From positions 3,162,001-3,226,000 of the forward strand of contig JAYJMM010000116.1 of assembly GCA_037349105.1 (NCBI GenBank): DNA of 64,000 nt, written 5' to 3'. The DNA is from Limnomonas spitsbergensis (lineage: Eukaryota > Chlorophyta > Chlorophyceae > Chlamydomonadales). This document shows, in pieces, positions 12,546 through 24,085 of the stretch. The translations under genes and the position numbers were made by a program. The first letter of the stretch is position 1. Every line of letters begins with the position of its first letter. Below the pieces are notes generated by a model. That model did no database searches and was not told the origin of the DNA. It saw only the letters and a list, made by a program, of their open reading frames with translations.

Positions 12546-13274
12546 TGGTCCTGGGCGCCATTGCTGCTGTTGCATCGAAGTGCGTAAAGTCGAGTCCAAC
12601 CTGACACATGGGACCATGCACGGATCCGAATCAACATCCGGGTATCAGGACAGGAGGAGGGGACGTGAGAGTCTTAAATGGCATTGAAATACCGGGATCA
12701 GCTACCAGTTATGTATGGAATGGTATTTTGTATTGTGGAAGCGTGAGAAGTGATGCCCATCCTGGGCAGGCAAATGTCACTTGCATCAAGAGAAACGCCC
12801 AGGCAAGGGGTCAGGACTTGAGAAATACATGCAATTGTGTTTGCCACTGAAAGGTGAAAACACACACAACTCCTGCAAAGTGTGTGAAATCGGGTCCAGC
12901 CAGGCCAGGCATATGAGACAGGGATATGGAGATACATCTAGCCAGAGTGGCAGGGCTTCGGCAGCGGTCGAGAGATTTGTGCAACGGGTCGATACCAGTT
13001 AAAGTAAATGATTTCATGAAGGGGCCGGTGTGTCACTGAAAGGAGGCGGACATGGGATGGTGACTGGCAGAGAAGTAGGGTTTGGGGCAAGAGAAGGCTG
13101 GTTGAGATGTACCACGTCTGGTAGAGGACAGCGAATGCACTTTGGCAGCAGAACGTCAAGAATCGTGGCACAAGGGTCCAGGAATCTTCACAATGTGCAG
13201 CAGAAGTCATAACTTAGAACAGGCGGGGTGGATGAGGGATCCCAGAGAATTCGAAAATCATGATGGGTCTTCAT
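12546..13274. other. No gene recognised between array and Kir 3' end
   Basis: This segment lies between the end of the 35-bp array and the stop codon of the - strand Kir gene. Short open frames exist on both strands but none forms a credible exon chain. It should hold the Kir 3' UTR near 13200-13274. Confidence 0.4.
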
Positions 13275-16200
13275 TTAGAAGCTTGAATTTTTTAAATTAA
13301 GACCTCCCGCGCTTGGATCTTGAACAAGTGTAAGGCGCACCTGGCCGCGCCTGTTTGCCTGCAGCTCGATGGTGGCGAATCGTTCGTTCATCCTGATGTC
13401 GGACGGACTGGATGGATAAGGAAGAAGACAAGGGTGAGGGGAACAGGGTGAAGAGTAGGATGGGGTAAGGAGGAGGATGGGCTAGCTTTTTGGTTGAAGA
13501 TCAGTATTTTAGTGTACACCTTACAAACTCATGAAGGTTGCTGGGTAGCCACTGCCGGAGGCACATGCAGCAGGACTTGCCACACCATGACCACCAGCCA
13601 AAGGGTTCAGGGTTTAAACCAGCCAAAGGGTTAAGGATTTAAACCCTATACCACACCATGACCACCAGCCAAAGGCAGCGAGGTCACTGAACGACAGTGG
13701 AGTCAGTGAGCCACCCTACAAAAAGTCAGATTCGTTTTGATTCGGGTCATGCTGCCAGTCAAGGCGGGCCAGTGTGCAAGCAAGTGGACCTGCCAGCCTT
13801 CAGGGTTTGTAAAAATAAGGGTTACAGGTTGAGAGTTAGGAGGATGGCCATTGCCCGTTGGCAAGAAATGTGGGACGTTGTTGAGCGAATGATTCACCTC
13901 TCGAAGCACGTGAGCAGCAGCAGCAGCAGCAGCATGAGGAACAGCAGGAGCAGCAGCAGCAGCAGCAGCATGAGGAGCAGCAGGAGCAGCAGTAGCAGAG
14001 CGTCGTGCCCCCGTACCTTCTTTTCCTGCTGCATCTCTACCTCTGGGTCCAGGGTCTAGGACTGAAACCAGCTCCCTGCCCCCCCTTCCCCCCTGCACCT
14101 GTAGCTGTTGCGGGCCTGCAGGCTGCTGCTGGTCATGGGATCCATACCATCCAGGAAGCAGCTGCGGCAGTGGAAGAAAACAGGGTTTCACACATGATGA
14201 CGTTTTGAAGCATTTAAGCATGCAAATGATTTGAAGCGTTTGAGCATACGAATCTTTTGAAGCGTGAAGATGGAAGAGACACCCCAATAGATGGGAAGCC
14301 CTGGCTCCGAAAGGCCCCCAGCCACCTAGCCCTGACATCCAGTGCTTCCAACGTAGGCGATTGAAAGCCACGAGGAGGGCCATTGGAAATGAATTACATC
14401 CGAGGAATACGCCTGGCCAATATCTAGAGACTGGACATTGTCCCTCACACCCTTGACTCTCCCCCAGTTCCTGTCAGTCCAACTAGGCGTCCTGGCCCCA
14501 CTCTCAGCCACTCACAAGAGCTCCAGACCCTGGGCCTCCATCTGCTCCAGAGACAGGTCGTACAGCGGGCTGGCGGGCGTGATGACGTGCAGGATAGTAG
14601 CGGGCAGACCTAGCTTGATGTTGACCACCTGAGGAGGGATGGTTTTGGGGGAGGAGGCGTTTCTAGAGAGAGAGCGTGTATACAGGGCAAAGGATTTCTA
14701 GAGAGACGGCATGATTTGAGGGCGCGATGACGTGCAGGATGGGAACGGGCAGGCCCAGCTTGATGTTGACCACCTGAAGAAAAGTTGTTATTGGGGGGGG
14801 AGAATTTCTAGAGAGACGGCATGATTTGAGGGCGCGATGACGTGCAGGATGGGAACGGGCAGGCCCAGCTTGATGTTGACCACCTGAAGAATAGTTGTTT
14901 TGAAGGGGGGGGGGATTTCTAGAGAGACGGCATGATTTGAGGGTGCCATGACGTACAGGATGGGAACGGGCAGGCCCAGCTTGATGTTGACCACCTGAAG
15001 AATAGTTGTTATTGGGGGGGGGGATTTCTAGAGAGACGGCATGATTTGAGGGCGCGATGACGTGCAGGATGGGAACGGGCAGGCCCAGCTTGATGTTGAC
15101 CACCTGAAGAATAGTTGTTATTGGGGGGGGGGATTTCTAGAGAGACGGCATGATTTGAGGGCGCGATGACGTGCAGGATGGGAACGGGCAGGCCCAGCTT
15201 GATGTTGACCACCTGAAGAATAGTTGTTTTGAAGGGGGGGGGGATTTCTAGAGAGACGGCATGATTTGAGGGCGCGATGACGTGCAGGATGGGAACGGGC
15301 AGGCCCAGCTTGATGTTGACCACCTGAAGAATAGTTGTTATTGGGGGGGGGGATTTCTAGAGAGACGGCATGATTTGAGGGCGCGATGACGTGCAGGATG
15401 GGAACGGGCAGGCCCAGCTTGATGTTGACCACCTGAAGAATAGTTGTTATTGGGGGGGGGGATTTCTAGAGAGACGGCATGATTTGAGGGCGCGATGACG
15501 TGCAGGATGGGAACGGGCAGGCCCAGCTTGATGTTGACCACCTGAAGAATAGTTGTTTTGAAGGGGGGGGGGATTTCTAGAGAGACGCCATGATTTGAGG
15601 GTGCCATGACGTACAGGATGGGAACGGGCAGGCCCAGCTTAATGTCGACCACCTAGAAAAAGGATTGTTTTTTGGGGGAGAGGGGCAGCATTTATATAGA
15701 GAGAAAGCATATTTGAATGACAGAGAATTCCTAGAGGGACAGCATGTTTGCAAGGATTCAATGACGTGCATGATGATGGCGGGCACACCCTCCTTCAGGA
15801 CAACCACCTACAGATAGTGTTTTGTGTGTGCTCGCATGTGTGGGCGGGGAGAAGAGGGGGGTGGGATTTCCAGAGACAGCATGTTCAGAGGGCGCAGAAC
15901 TTATAGAAAGACGGCATGAATGGAGGGCGTGATGGCATGCTGGTTAAGGGCGGGCAAACCCAGATTAATGTTGACTACCTAAGGGGGGGGTTATAGAGAG
16001 AAAGTATGTTTGCGGGGCATGGAATTTCTAGAGAGACGGCATCATTGGAGGGCGTGATGAAGTGCAGGATAGGAACGAGCAGGCCCAGCACGATGCTGAA
16101 CTACCGAAGAAGTGTTATCAAGGGGTGGGTGGAGGCATTTCTAGAGAGAGAGCATGTTCGGAGGCGGAGCATTTCCAAAGACACGGCATTTTTGAAGGGC

Positions 16201-19200
16201 AGAGAATTCGCGAAGACGTGGCATGTTCAAAGTGCGGATCATATACAACGCCAACCGTGCTAGAAGGGCTTATCAGACCGAGGCTCAATCCCACCACAAA
16301 CATAAGCCCTGGAAAATGTTCCAGGAACAACAGAGAGCGAGAAACACAGGTCGATAGCAGGTTTCGTCCGAGTTAACGATGCCAAGAGAAACCGCTTCAA
16401 GCTGTAGAGGGGGCCATCACTCAGTTGCTCAGACAAGGGGCATCACTTATCTTCCCAGCCAAGGGATACGCTGATTGTTAGAATATTGGTACGAGCTGCA
16501 CTGCCACTAGGACATCTTGCACAAGAGGCATCCCTTAGTTGCTCAAGAGCCATCCCTTAGTTGCTCAGTCAAGAGGCATCCCTGGAAGTCTGGAGCATCA
16601 AGGGAGCTGCGCATTTCCACAGTGTTTGCCAATGATTGTCCTCACGGTGGCTTAGTTACGTAGATGAGTTCCACCCACAGTAAGTTTAAGGCAAATTCAT
16701 CAGTGAAGGACCCAAATTACTTGGAGAGTTTCTAAAGGCAGGCGAAATAGAATACCGTTGAGTTTGCTTCACAAGCGCATGATCGCATCCCTGCCATGCC
16801 TCATTCAACACGGCTACACATGCCACATTTTGCATCACAAATTCGATACTATACACAAACGTATTATTCATGCCAGGGAAATCTCGACCGATCAGCCGCC
16901 AACAGAAATGGGGTGCAGAATGGCCGAACTCCCCGATAGGGGCGCGTTGGTGCTGGCCAAAGGAAAAAGAGAGGGGGGGCGGCCGTACCTGTACCGTAGC
17001 ATTACCGGTACCGTAAATACATTGCCTCCCCACCAGTCCCCACCCCACCTGCGTGGTCATATCGTCCACCTCCACATCCAGGAACCGCAGCTCGGCATTG
17101 GGGGACTCAGGAGACCCCTCTGGGACGGCCAGCAGCAGCGAAATCTGGTCAGGGTGACAGGTCCAGGTTATAGGGGGGGCGCAGGATTCAGGAGGGGATT
17201 TGACGGGCACGGGAGCCAGAAAACGTAGACCCTTTGGGATCAGCAGTCAGTTGGAGAGTTGTGAAGAGGGCCCTGAGGAGTTGGCGGGCCCCTTCACCCT
17301 TTATGAGAGAGATGCGTATTGATTTTCTTCAGCAGGAGTGTTGTGAAGAGGGTCCTGGCCCCTGGGGAACTGGTGGGACCCTTCACCCTTGATGAGGAAG
17401 ATGCGCATTGATCCTCTTGCCTAAGTTTGTACATGACCCTTCACCCTTGATGAGGGAGATGCGCATTGATCCTCTTGCCTAAGTTAGTACAGGAGACTGG
17501 CGGGACCCTTGATGAGGGAGGTGCACGTTCATCGTCTTGCCTAAGGTTGTGCAAGAGAATGTTCCCTGCCCTTCATTTCCTCACTGCCTGGCCCTCACAC
17601 GCTACACGATAAACGTGGTATTAAAAGCAACGTCGGCCACTAAACCATGGACCCAAACCCTTGCCTAAAATGGGTCTGCTTGCATTCCCCGAGGGATGCA
17701 GCAGGCTGTGATTGCGGATGTTGGCCAGCCTGAAAGAGGCTTCTAGGTTCAAGAATTTGAAAATCTGAACCAAAACCCTCGCCTGAGATGGGTCTGCTCC
17801 CTCACCGAAGGATGTAGCAGGCTGTGCTTGCGGATGTTGGCCACCCTGAAGGAAAGGCACCACTGGCCTTGGTGCCCTTCGCTCTGGAACAAGACGGCAC
17901 TGGCAGAGAAGCGGATGGCCTGAGACTTGGGCATGGGAGCTGCAAACCTGCAGGGGGGGGGGGGGGTAGTTTGTTTTCAGGAAAGAATTGTGAAGCATGT
18001 TATGTATTGCTTTGTGTGTCAGAAAAGCTTGCGGCATCTGCCCACAACTTCGAAAATTAGTGGACACCTTCTCTGACGTTGTGGAGTTTAATGAGAGCTT
18101 TTCAAAAGTGGTGTCTACAAATTTTGGCCCAGAGGGTCGTGGGTATAAGGTGTGACTGAAACGTCCACATTCCAAAATATAATGTACTCTTTTTGCAAAA
18201 GCATTGAATTAGCAATACCCTTGTATATAAATATTTAGTGATACTAGGCTTTTGAAAGGCCTTACCCCTCAAACCACATATGTTCTAGCCATCCGGTGGA
18301 CATGATAGCTATGCCGTCTTATTTGAATTTAGTAAATGCAGCTAATCGGCACCACAAAATGTGGCATGCATAATCAACCGACCCTCCAAAGCGTGAATAA
18401 TGGCATGGGGATGGGGTGCCAGTTCAGCAGGCACAAGCATGGCTGTTGTTTAACCCATAGCACCATGACGTTGCGATAAGATGCAGTAATGGCTGGCGTG
18501 CTGCTGCCTGTTGCCTCTAGATCCTGGAGCATTTGATCTTTAGCAAGGATCCATAGATACGCCTATCTCAACTGGTACCTGGGCTCCATCCCGGGCAAGA
18601 TCTGTACTGGATACTTCACCTTTTTAAACCAGCTACATGCATTGATACGAAGAGGAACACCCGGTTTAAAGGATTGGGTATAACCCTCACAGACCCCGCT
18701 ATTCTGTGTTAGGACTGTGAAAAACAGGTTTACTGGGTTCTCGAGGCGGCATGGGGAGGAGGGACAGGGGGGGGGGTAAAAATGCATTTTATTTTATGAT
18801 ATTTTTTTGCTTGGACCCCTCCCCCCCCACACACCGCGTTCTGTAAGGCAATTACATTTTTTTCCTCCTGACCCCCCAGGATACACCCGCCAGGTGCACG
18901 AAGGGCCTCCTCTCCTATTTCAGGTCAGGGAACTTGAACACAGCCCATATTTTAAAGCCTGGAAATCAAAGCCTGTGCTCACAATTCAACGATGATGATC
19001 GCGGTACCGGTATCAATCATCATAAAGATTGTTTTGAATAAATGTCTTGAATACAATTCTGAGACAATCCCAGACGGACAAAAAGGCCGTGTCCTAACAG
19101 TGTCCTCACCTCAACACGCTTCAATCCCCACTTACAAACATACGCAATGCATCAAGAAGTACACTGATCCATGCAACAAAGTATGGTGGGCTGTAGCTTA

Positions 19201-22069
19201 GTGCATATACAAGATGCAACATGCTTGTGTGGAACAACCAAACCTGTTCCAGAACCCTGCGCGTGACCCTCAACACCAACATCCGCAGTGCCCTTGAATC
19301 CTCTGCCCTCGTATCCATGTCCTCTGCACATCCTTTGCAGGTCCTGGGCTCACCTTGCAAAGACAACGCCCATCAGGCAGTAGTCAAGCATGGTGGCCGT
19401 GATGATCTGAACCATCGTTATGAAGTAGAAAACATCGCTGCGTGATTTGTAAGACAGCCAAGCGTCAATCAAAAAGAAAGGCTACGGCGTTGTTTGGATC
19501 CAGATAAGGACGCAGCCACAAGGGCTATGCATGCGCTGGACCGTCGCAATGAAGAAGAACACAACGCTGCATGACTTGGAAATGCATCAAGGCCTGAGTT
19601 GACCAAAAGAACATCAAATTTGCTACAGCATTAGAAAGATATAGATTTAAACAGGGACACATGGGGCTATGGGCTACACGCACAATGATTTGAGGAAGGG
19701 ATGTCAATGCAAATGTTCATTTTAACATGCTTCAGCTTCAACTCTACTAAACCACGGCCTCCGGTGCCAAAAGCCAGGGTGGCCTGGTGCTGCAAGCCCT
19801 GCTGCTGGGCCCCTTGACTGTACACTGTTCCTGGGTCCTAGGCTTGGTCCATATTGAACCAGTAGTGGCCGCCCGGCGATCCCCCAAATATGGTGTGGCG
19901 CTATATAGTAACAAAAAACACTCGTCAGCGCCCCAGGGAAAAGACGTAATCACTATTCTGGTTTTTTGAGGCCATGATAAACCAGCTCTGTCCTGCCCTG
20001 GACGCAGCCCCTCACTTGTCTCCCTCCTCACAATCAGCTCCTTCTTCCCTTCACCCTCGTCCCAGTGCTTGGCACTCTGGACCCCCTCTCCCCACCCCTA
20101 AACCCTACCCCTCCAACCCCCTTAACCTTAACCCTCACAGCTGGACCCACTCTACCTTCACTCTCACACAGCTCACCAGTCCATCCTTACTCACTCTCCC
20201 ATTGATTGCCTAGAGCTCACCACCCATGAACTCACCAATCCAAATTTAGTCTCCCCTCACTCGCGCACAGCTCGCCACTCCAGACTTAAGTAAGCTGCCC
20301 CCACGCACACACAGCTCACCAGTCTGGATTTGGGGCCAGGAAACCGCTGTACCCGATTGTGGAGGCCGTGTTGAAGCTGAACCAGAAAGCGTGGCCAAAG
20401 TCGCGGTGCGCCTCGTTTCCAACGGCCATGGAGGGATCATGCATGCAGTAGCCGGGGAACATGATGTACACCAGGGCAAAGGAGAAGTACTGCGGTACAG
20501 GGTTGAGCACGTGTGAGTACACTCTGGCTCCACCAGAGGGGGGTGCAAGGGCCAGTCCCTGGGCCCCTAGCATGACATGGTTGTGACACATCATCTGTGG
20601 GCTAGCTGCAAGCCACAGCGGCACTTGAAATCAACACACCCCAATGTACATCTGCTAGCCAACCCCAAGAATGCCCCAAGAGGCAGCTGCCAGGCACCTA
20701 CCACGACCAGGTACACTGCAAAGAAGACGAGGATGAATCTACCCTTTGGAGCATTGAGCAGCGTCGTGAACAGGTCGTTCCATATGTAGTGCACAATGGT
20801 CTGGAAGAGGGGCAGGCCGAACCGCTCAATGCCTTTATTAGTGTTGCTGGGAGGGGGAGGGGGAAAGGAACCAAGATGAGGGGTAGCCAGTCAGGGCAGG
20901 CTCGCAGAGGAGATATTTTGGGGTTGTTCAGCCACAAGTCAGGAACATCACAGCCAACAACCAGGGGGGCCTGGTGCAACAAGCCTTGTCACCAGTCGTA
21001 TACTGATCAAGTTATACCCCATTGTGCTAGTGAAGGCTGCCTGGCGGCCTGTCATTCTGTCAAAGGTGGTTTGGTGGGCACTTAAGTACGCATGGGGGGG
21101 GGAGAAATGCGCAGGTGAGGCTCCATACGATAGCGCCAATAGACACGCCAATGTGCGCTTTCGTAGTATGCATCAGGTTTAAACACACAAAACAGCGGAT
21201 GGTGGATTAAGGGCGCATAATTGAGTTTAATGATCAGCAATGGGGGTGAGAGTGGGCTAAGAGGGGATGGTGATGTATGGCAAACGACAGGATTTGAAGT
21301 AACATGGCAGTTTGACAAGTCGATCAAAGAGAAGGAGGATTCAAATATGAGATCGCATGGGTGGGGGTGATGGCCAAGTTCTGTGGGTTGGTACCATGAC
21401 ACCCCAGGCCAGCTGAAATTCAAAAACAACGTGAGAAGCACGAACCTCACTTTCAACTCAAACGCCGATCAAGCGTCATCAACTCGTCCTATTTCAAATC
21501 AAGTGCAAATCCTCTAGGCTATCGAGCCAGATCGGGTGGGCCTAGCAATCTCCCCTTCTTGAACTGAACCTATGCATAGACAAGGCGTGGATATCAGGAT
21601 TATATGCACCTGTAAGACGAACGACACTCCTTTCTGGGCGCGTTCACAATTTACATACGTTTCTTCATTCCGTCGTAAATGGGCGCATCTCCAGCTCCTG
21701 ACAATCGAACACGAGCCCCAGCTTCTCCAGTAGCTACTAATTGTTCTTCGCCCTCCTTCCAAGGTACCTCTTTCCTCCGAGCAGACCCAGCGCCCTTCTC
21801 CAGCCTTTGTTTCTGCTGGAGCCTGCGCCATGCGCCACAGCTGGCGCAGGTGCGGACAGGCGAGGCTGGGGAGCAGCGGAAGCGTATCCGCTGGATGTAG
21901 GTCCCGAAGAAAAGGTGGACATCTCGTGGATCTCCCCGCCACTAAGCCGGCCCGTGTCTGAGTAGCCCCCCATGGGAACGGCATGCGAGACCAGGTCTAT
22001 GCGCTCCATCGTAGCTCCTGAAGTACCCATCCCAAGCCTAGCTTTCACACGCTCAAAAGAGGAAGCCAT
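13275..22069 (-). CDS. Inward-rectifier-type potassium channel (Kir family)
   Basis: Kir channels are tetrameric membrane channels with two helices per subunit, a pore loop and a cytoplasmic beta-rich domain. Exons, 5' to 3': 22069-21768, 20846-20702, 20489-20320, 19437-19354, 17947-17806, a 34-bp mini-exon (17478-17445 or 17420-17387), 17119-17049, 14628-14516, 14161-14099, 13392-13275; total 1242 nt, 413 residues plus TAA. Order of domains: Ser/Gly-rich N-terminus; slide helix and TM1 (NDLFTTLLNAPKGRFILVFF); pore with FWFSFNTASTIGYSGF; TM2 (DVFYFITMVQIITATMLDYC); then FARFAAPMPKSQAIRFS, FRVANIRKHSLLHPS, VVNIKLGLPATILHVITPAS, DGMDPMTSSSLQARNSY, all typical of the Kir C-domain. The filter reads TIGYS where GYG is expected. 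The start MASSFERVK is chosen because coding character begins there; an in-frame ATG also lies at 22291. Family call is firm; the mini-exon and the last exon end (readthrough past a GTGCGC) are less sure. Confidence 0.85.
13595..13680. repeat. Short direct repeats in last Kir intron
   Basis: The phrase CCACACCATGACCACCAGCC followed by AAAGG occurs twice (about 13580-13605 and 13651-13676), with CAGCCAAAGGGTT also repeated between them. Confidence 0.7.
13915..13997. repeat. AGC/AGG trinucleotide microsatellite
   Basis: A run of AGC units interrupted by ATG AGG and AGG units lies in the last Kir intron. It produces poly-Ser and poly-Ala open frames on opposite strands that should not be taken for a protein. 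Confidence 0.9.
14629..16130 (-). repeat. Junction-derived tandem array in Kir intron (decoy 3' splice sites)
   Basis: Immediately upstream (on the - strand) of the Kir exon 14628-14516, a roughly 110-bp unit is repeated about nine times with high identity (14690-15655), then as three decayed copies near 15760-15815, 15920-15985 and 16045-16110. Each unit contains intron sequence, a CTTCAG acceptor, and about the first 50 bp of the real exon: VVNIKLGLPVPILHVIAP against the true VVNIKLGLPATILHVITP. After that the copies diverge into TCTCTCTAGAAATC and a poly-C tract whose length varies. Identity falls with distance from the exon, so the array appears to have grown near its exon-proximal side. 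Confidence 0.92.
16380..16590. repeat. Short degenerate repeats
   Basis: CATCCCTTAGTTGCTCA occurs twice between about 16530 and 16570. Looser relatives with CATCAC and TTGCTCAGACAAG lie upstream. This is Kir intron sequence. Confidence 0.55.
17225..17560 (-). repeat. Four tandem copies of a Kir mini-exon and its flanks
   Basis: On the - strand the block GCGCATCTCCCTCATCAAGG followed by GTGAAG recurs near 17300, 17390, 17450 and 17510. Two copies, 17420-17387 and 17478-17445, are complete 34-bp exons bounded by TTAG and a GTGAAG donor. They read ARGSMRIFLIK and ARGSMRISLIK and have exactly the phase (0 to 1) needed between the flanking Kir exons. The copy near 17300 has lost the acceptor; the one near 17510 has a stop and a weaker donor. 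Kir proteins have a VR-hydrophobic-LI segment here. Confidence 0.7.
17650..17868 (-). repeat. 116-bp duplication covering a Kir exon end and donor
   Basis: The 3' end of Kir exon 17947-17806 (VANIRKHSLLHPS plus GTGAGG donor) is repeated 116 bp further on, where the frame reads LANIRNHSLLHPS. In the copy the donor GT is lost (CTCGGGGAATG instead of TTCGGTGAGGG). Intron sequence after the junction is also copied (CAGACCCAT, GGCAAGGGTTT). Confidence 0.85.
19505..19630 (-). repeat. Decayed duplicate of the Kir TM2 exon acceptor
   Basis: The junction at 19437 (GCAG then CGATGTTTTCTACTTCATAA) is repeated with its boundary at 19566, 129 bp upstream in the gene. The copy reads VVFFFIATVQ where the real exon reads DVFYFITMVQ, then diverges. 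The upstream intron sequence is also recognisably copied. Confidence 0.75.
19744..19880 (+). mobile_element. SINE-like dispersed repeat, copy 1
   Basis: Contains ACGGCCTCCGGTG, then GGTGGCCTGGTGCTGCAAGC and CCTGCTGCTGGGCCC, then a GTGGCCGCCCGGCGA block. This shares its core with copies at 20930, 29820, 30443, 53640, 55355 and 58225. It lies within a Kir intron. Confidence 0.55.
20930..21080 (+). mobile_element. SINE-like dispersed repeat, copy 2 (diverged)
   Basis: Reads CAGCCACAAGTCAGG, ACATCACAGCC, then GGGGCCTGGTGCAACAAGCC. It resembles the other copies in order of motifs but is the weakest member of the set apart from the one at 55355. It lies within the first Kir intron. Confidence 0.4.
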
Positions 22070-23424
22070 GTCGTGTGGGAGTGGGCAATAGCCTGTAGAT
22101 CTCGCAAACGTGGATATTGCAATACAAAAAAGCTTGGAAGTTCGGAATGCGTCAAGAGATTGAATTTCCTCCGTATGCGCAGTGTCACGGCACCTTCCCA
22201 CCACTGCTTCCCACCCCGGGCGCGCCCGCGGGCGGAGGTCACCAACTCTGGAAAATCTTTTGTGCCAAACTATGCGTCCTGCCCAACTCACCCCTTGACA
22301 TATCGGATAGTGGATAATAAGGAACCTTTAACCATGGTTGCGGGTGCACAGGCCCTCTTTCGGGAGGCGATCGCTGATGTCCGGCAGTCTGTGAGCAAAT
22401 TTGCTATCCTGATTCATTCCTGAATCCACGCCACAATTTGAACGTTCAATTTGTGCCCCCCCCCCCTCCCGAGAATGTGTTAGTCCTCGGGAAGGTGTTC
22501 GGCCTTCCAACTGCTTCGATTTATATGCAGTAGGCGTCATATTTTCTGTATAAGATATTAGCAGGCAGGGGGGGCAAGTGGGCAACCAGTGGTTCCGGGG
22601 CGATTTTTTTTGTGCCTCAGTTTTTTTTTAACTCGTACAAAGGTCGTGGGGACCCTGGCAAAACATAAAGTGTCATGCCTCGTAGGGTTTACGCTCCGGG
22701 GTGATTGCTGTGAAACGGCCACCCCGGAACTTTTCCTAAGCCCACACATTTTCCCGGGGTCTAGTGGGAAACGTGAGACAGTCAATTATCCTGCAATGCA
22801 TTCCGACTACCCCCGCAGAATTTCCGGGGCCCTTGCGAGGTAAAGTGTGAGACACAGACCCCGGGAAATCCAGCGGAAAAATATCCAGTGCCTTCGACTA
22901 TTTACAGCCTACCCATATTTCCCACTGACTCCGGAGGTAAAAACATACCGGATTTCTAGTGCAGGAGACTTGAGCCATACTTAGTACCATATTCCGTTCA
23001 CCGTAAGTAAATATGGTCAATACCAGCAAGGGCGCAATAACAAGTTCTTAGCTTAAGAGTAATTACTGAAATGTACCGGTACTGTCCCCAAGTGACTAAA
23101 GGAACAAAAGGGATTGTACGGCGTTTCCTGTGCGTTTTGGAGCCACCTGTCCGAACATTTGAAGGGCTTGGGCGAACTCAATGAACTCGCCACTGCTGCA
23201 ATTATTTTTTAGCGCATAACAATGGTCGGCTTTGCCCAGACCAATCGCACTAACCCAAAACAGGCAGTCGTTTGGACCTCGGGCATGAACCTGCTGTGCT
23301 GCAGGGATGGAAACAACGCTGCTTGAAGGCGAAGAAAGAATATCAAAATTGATGTGCAAGGCCGTGCAATTGGTGGTGGTTTGGACTGGAGACATGCTCC
23401 AGCGCTGTCGCAGGGTTGTACTGA
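22070..23424. other. Divergent upstream region of the Kir gene
   Basis: No coding exon was recognised. This should carry the Kir promoter and 5' UTR. A G/C-rich stretch (22600-22880) contains repeated CCCGGG and CCGGGG strings and GTGAGACA twice (22772, 22847); I cannot assign a function. Confidence 0.4.
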
Positions 23425-24085
23425 GTCAATGACGTTACACCTCTGGGCCCTGCTCAAAAAGGCTCAGCCGCGTGGGCGCCTAACTAATAGGAGCAGGGGA
23501 AAAAAGAAAGAAATGGGGGAAATAGAGTGAAGGTATAGAAAAAAGGCTGTACAAGAAAGGCAAAGGATGTCCCACTCCGTCCCAGCCTCTGAGAACGTCT
23601 ACGCCTCAACGATATGTATCACGTCTTCCTCAAGAGCCAGTGCATCCCACCCAAGCCTGCCCCTGGTACAACTTGAGGAAGTTTCTAGCACCGTTCGGAG
23701 GACCTGCCCATCCCCGCTCCCTAAGTTATCCTGCGCCCTGGGGCACTGAAATCAAGCATGCAACGCGTCCTCCACATGCTCGCCGTCTCCCCTAGCCCAA
23801 CATCGTTGGCAGGACCGTCTGTCACGCTGCTGACCGCTGTGCCGTCCTCTAGTGTCGGCCGTGTTGACGGCGCCGAGCCGCAGCCTTAAGTTCGTACGCA
23901 CACAAACACACTCCCTTGGGCTGGTGCAGCTCCAGGCTAGGGCATTGGAAGGAAGTACCGTAAGGAGCGCATCCTCCACACGCTCGCCATGTCCCCTAGC
24001 CCATCAACGCTTGGAGTAGCGTGAGTCACACCGTCCTTTAGTGTCAGCTGTGCTGACCTCGCCGAGACGCAACCTTAGGTTGTAC
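23425..24085 (-). mobile_element. LINE 3' fragment with zf-RVT-like finger
   Basis: On the - strand a short frame reads CQRCWARGDGEHVEDALHAC, matching the Cys-Cys-His-Cys finger found after reverse transcriptase in LINE polyproteins and nearly identical to that at 33.6-34.1 kb. The distal end at about 23428 shares TTACACCTCTGGGCCCTGCT with the other copies. Part of the fragment (GCGTCCTCCACATGCTCGCC) is repeated about 200 bp later (about 23766 and 23967). Frames are broken; it is a dead copy. Confidence 0.65.

Noticed and set aside
8399..12621. Many overlapping minus-strand open frames with WVCRSKVGFRCI repeats
   Set aside because: They follow the 35-bp array, rotate through all frames, and have no start, splice or composition evidence; an artefact of tandem repetition.
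13703..14383. 226-codon minus-strand ORF with poly-Ala
   Set aside because: It combines a real 63-bp Kir exon in another frame, intron sequence and an AGC microsatellite; the Kir exon phases contradict it.
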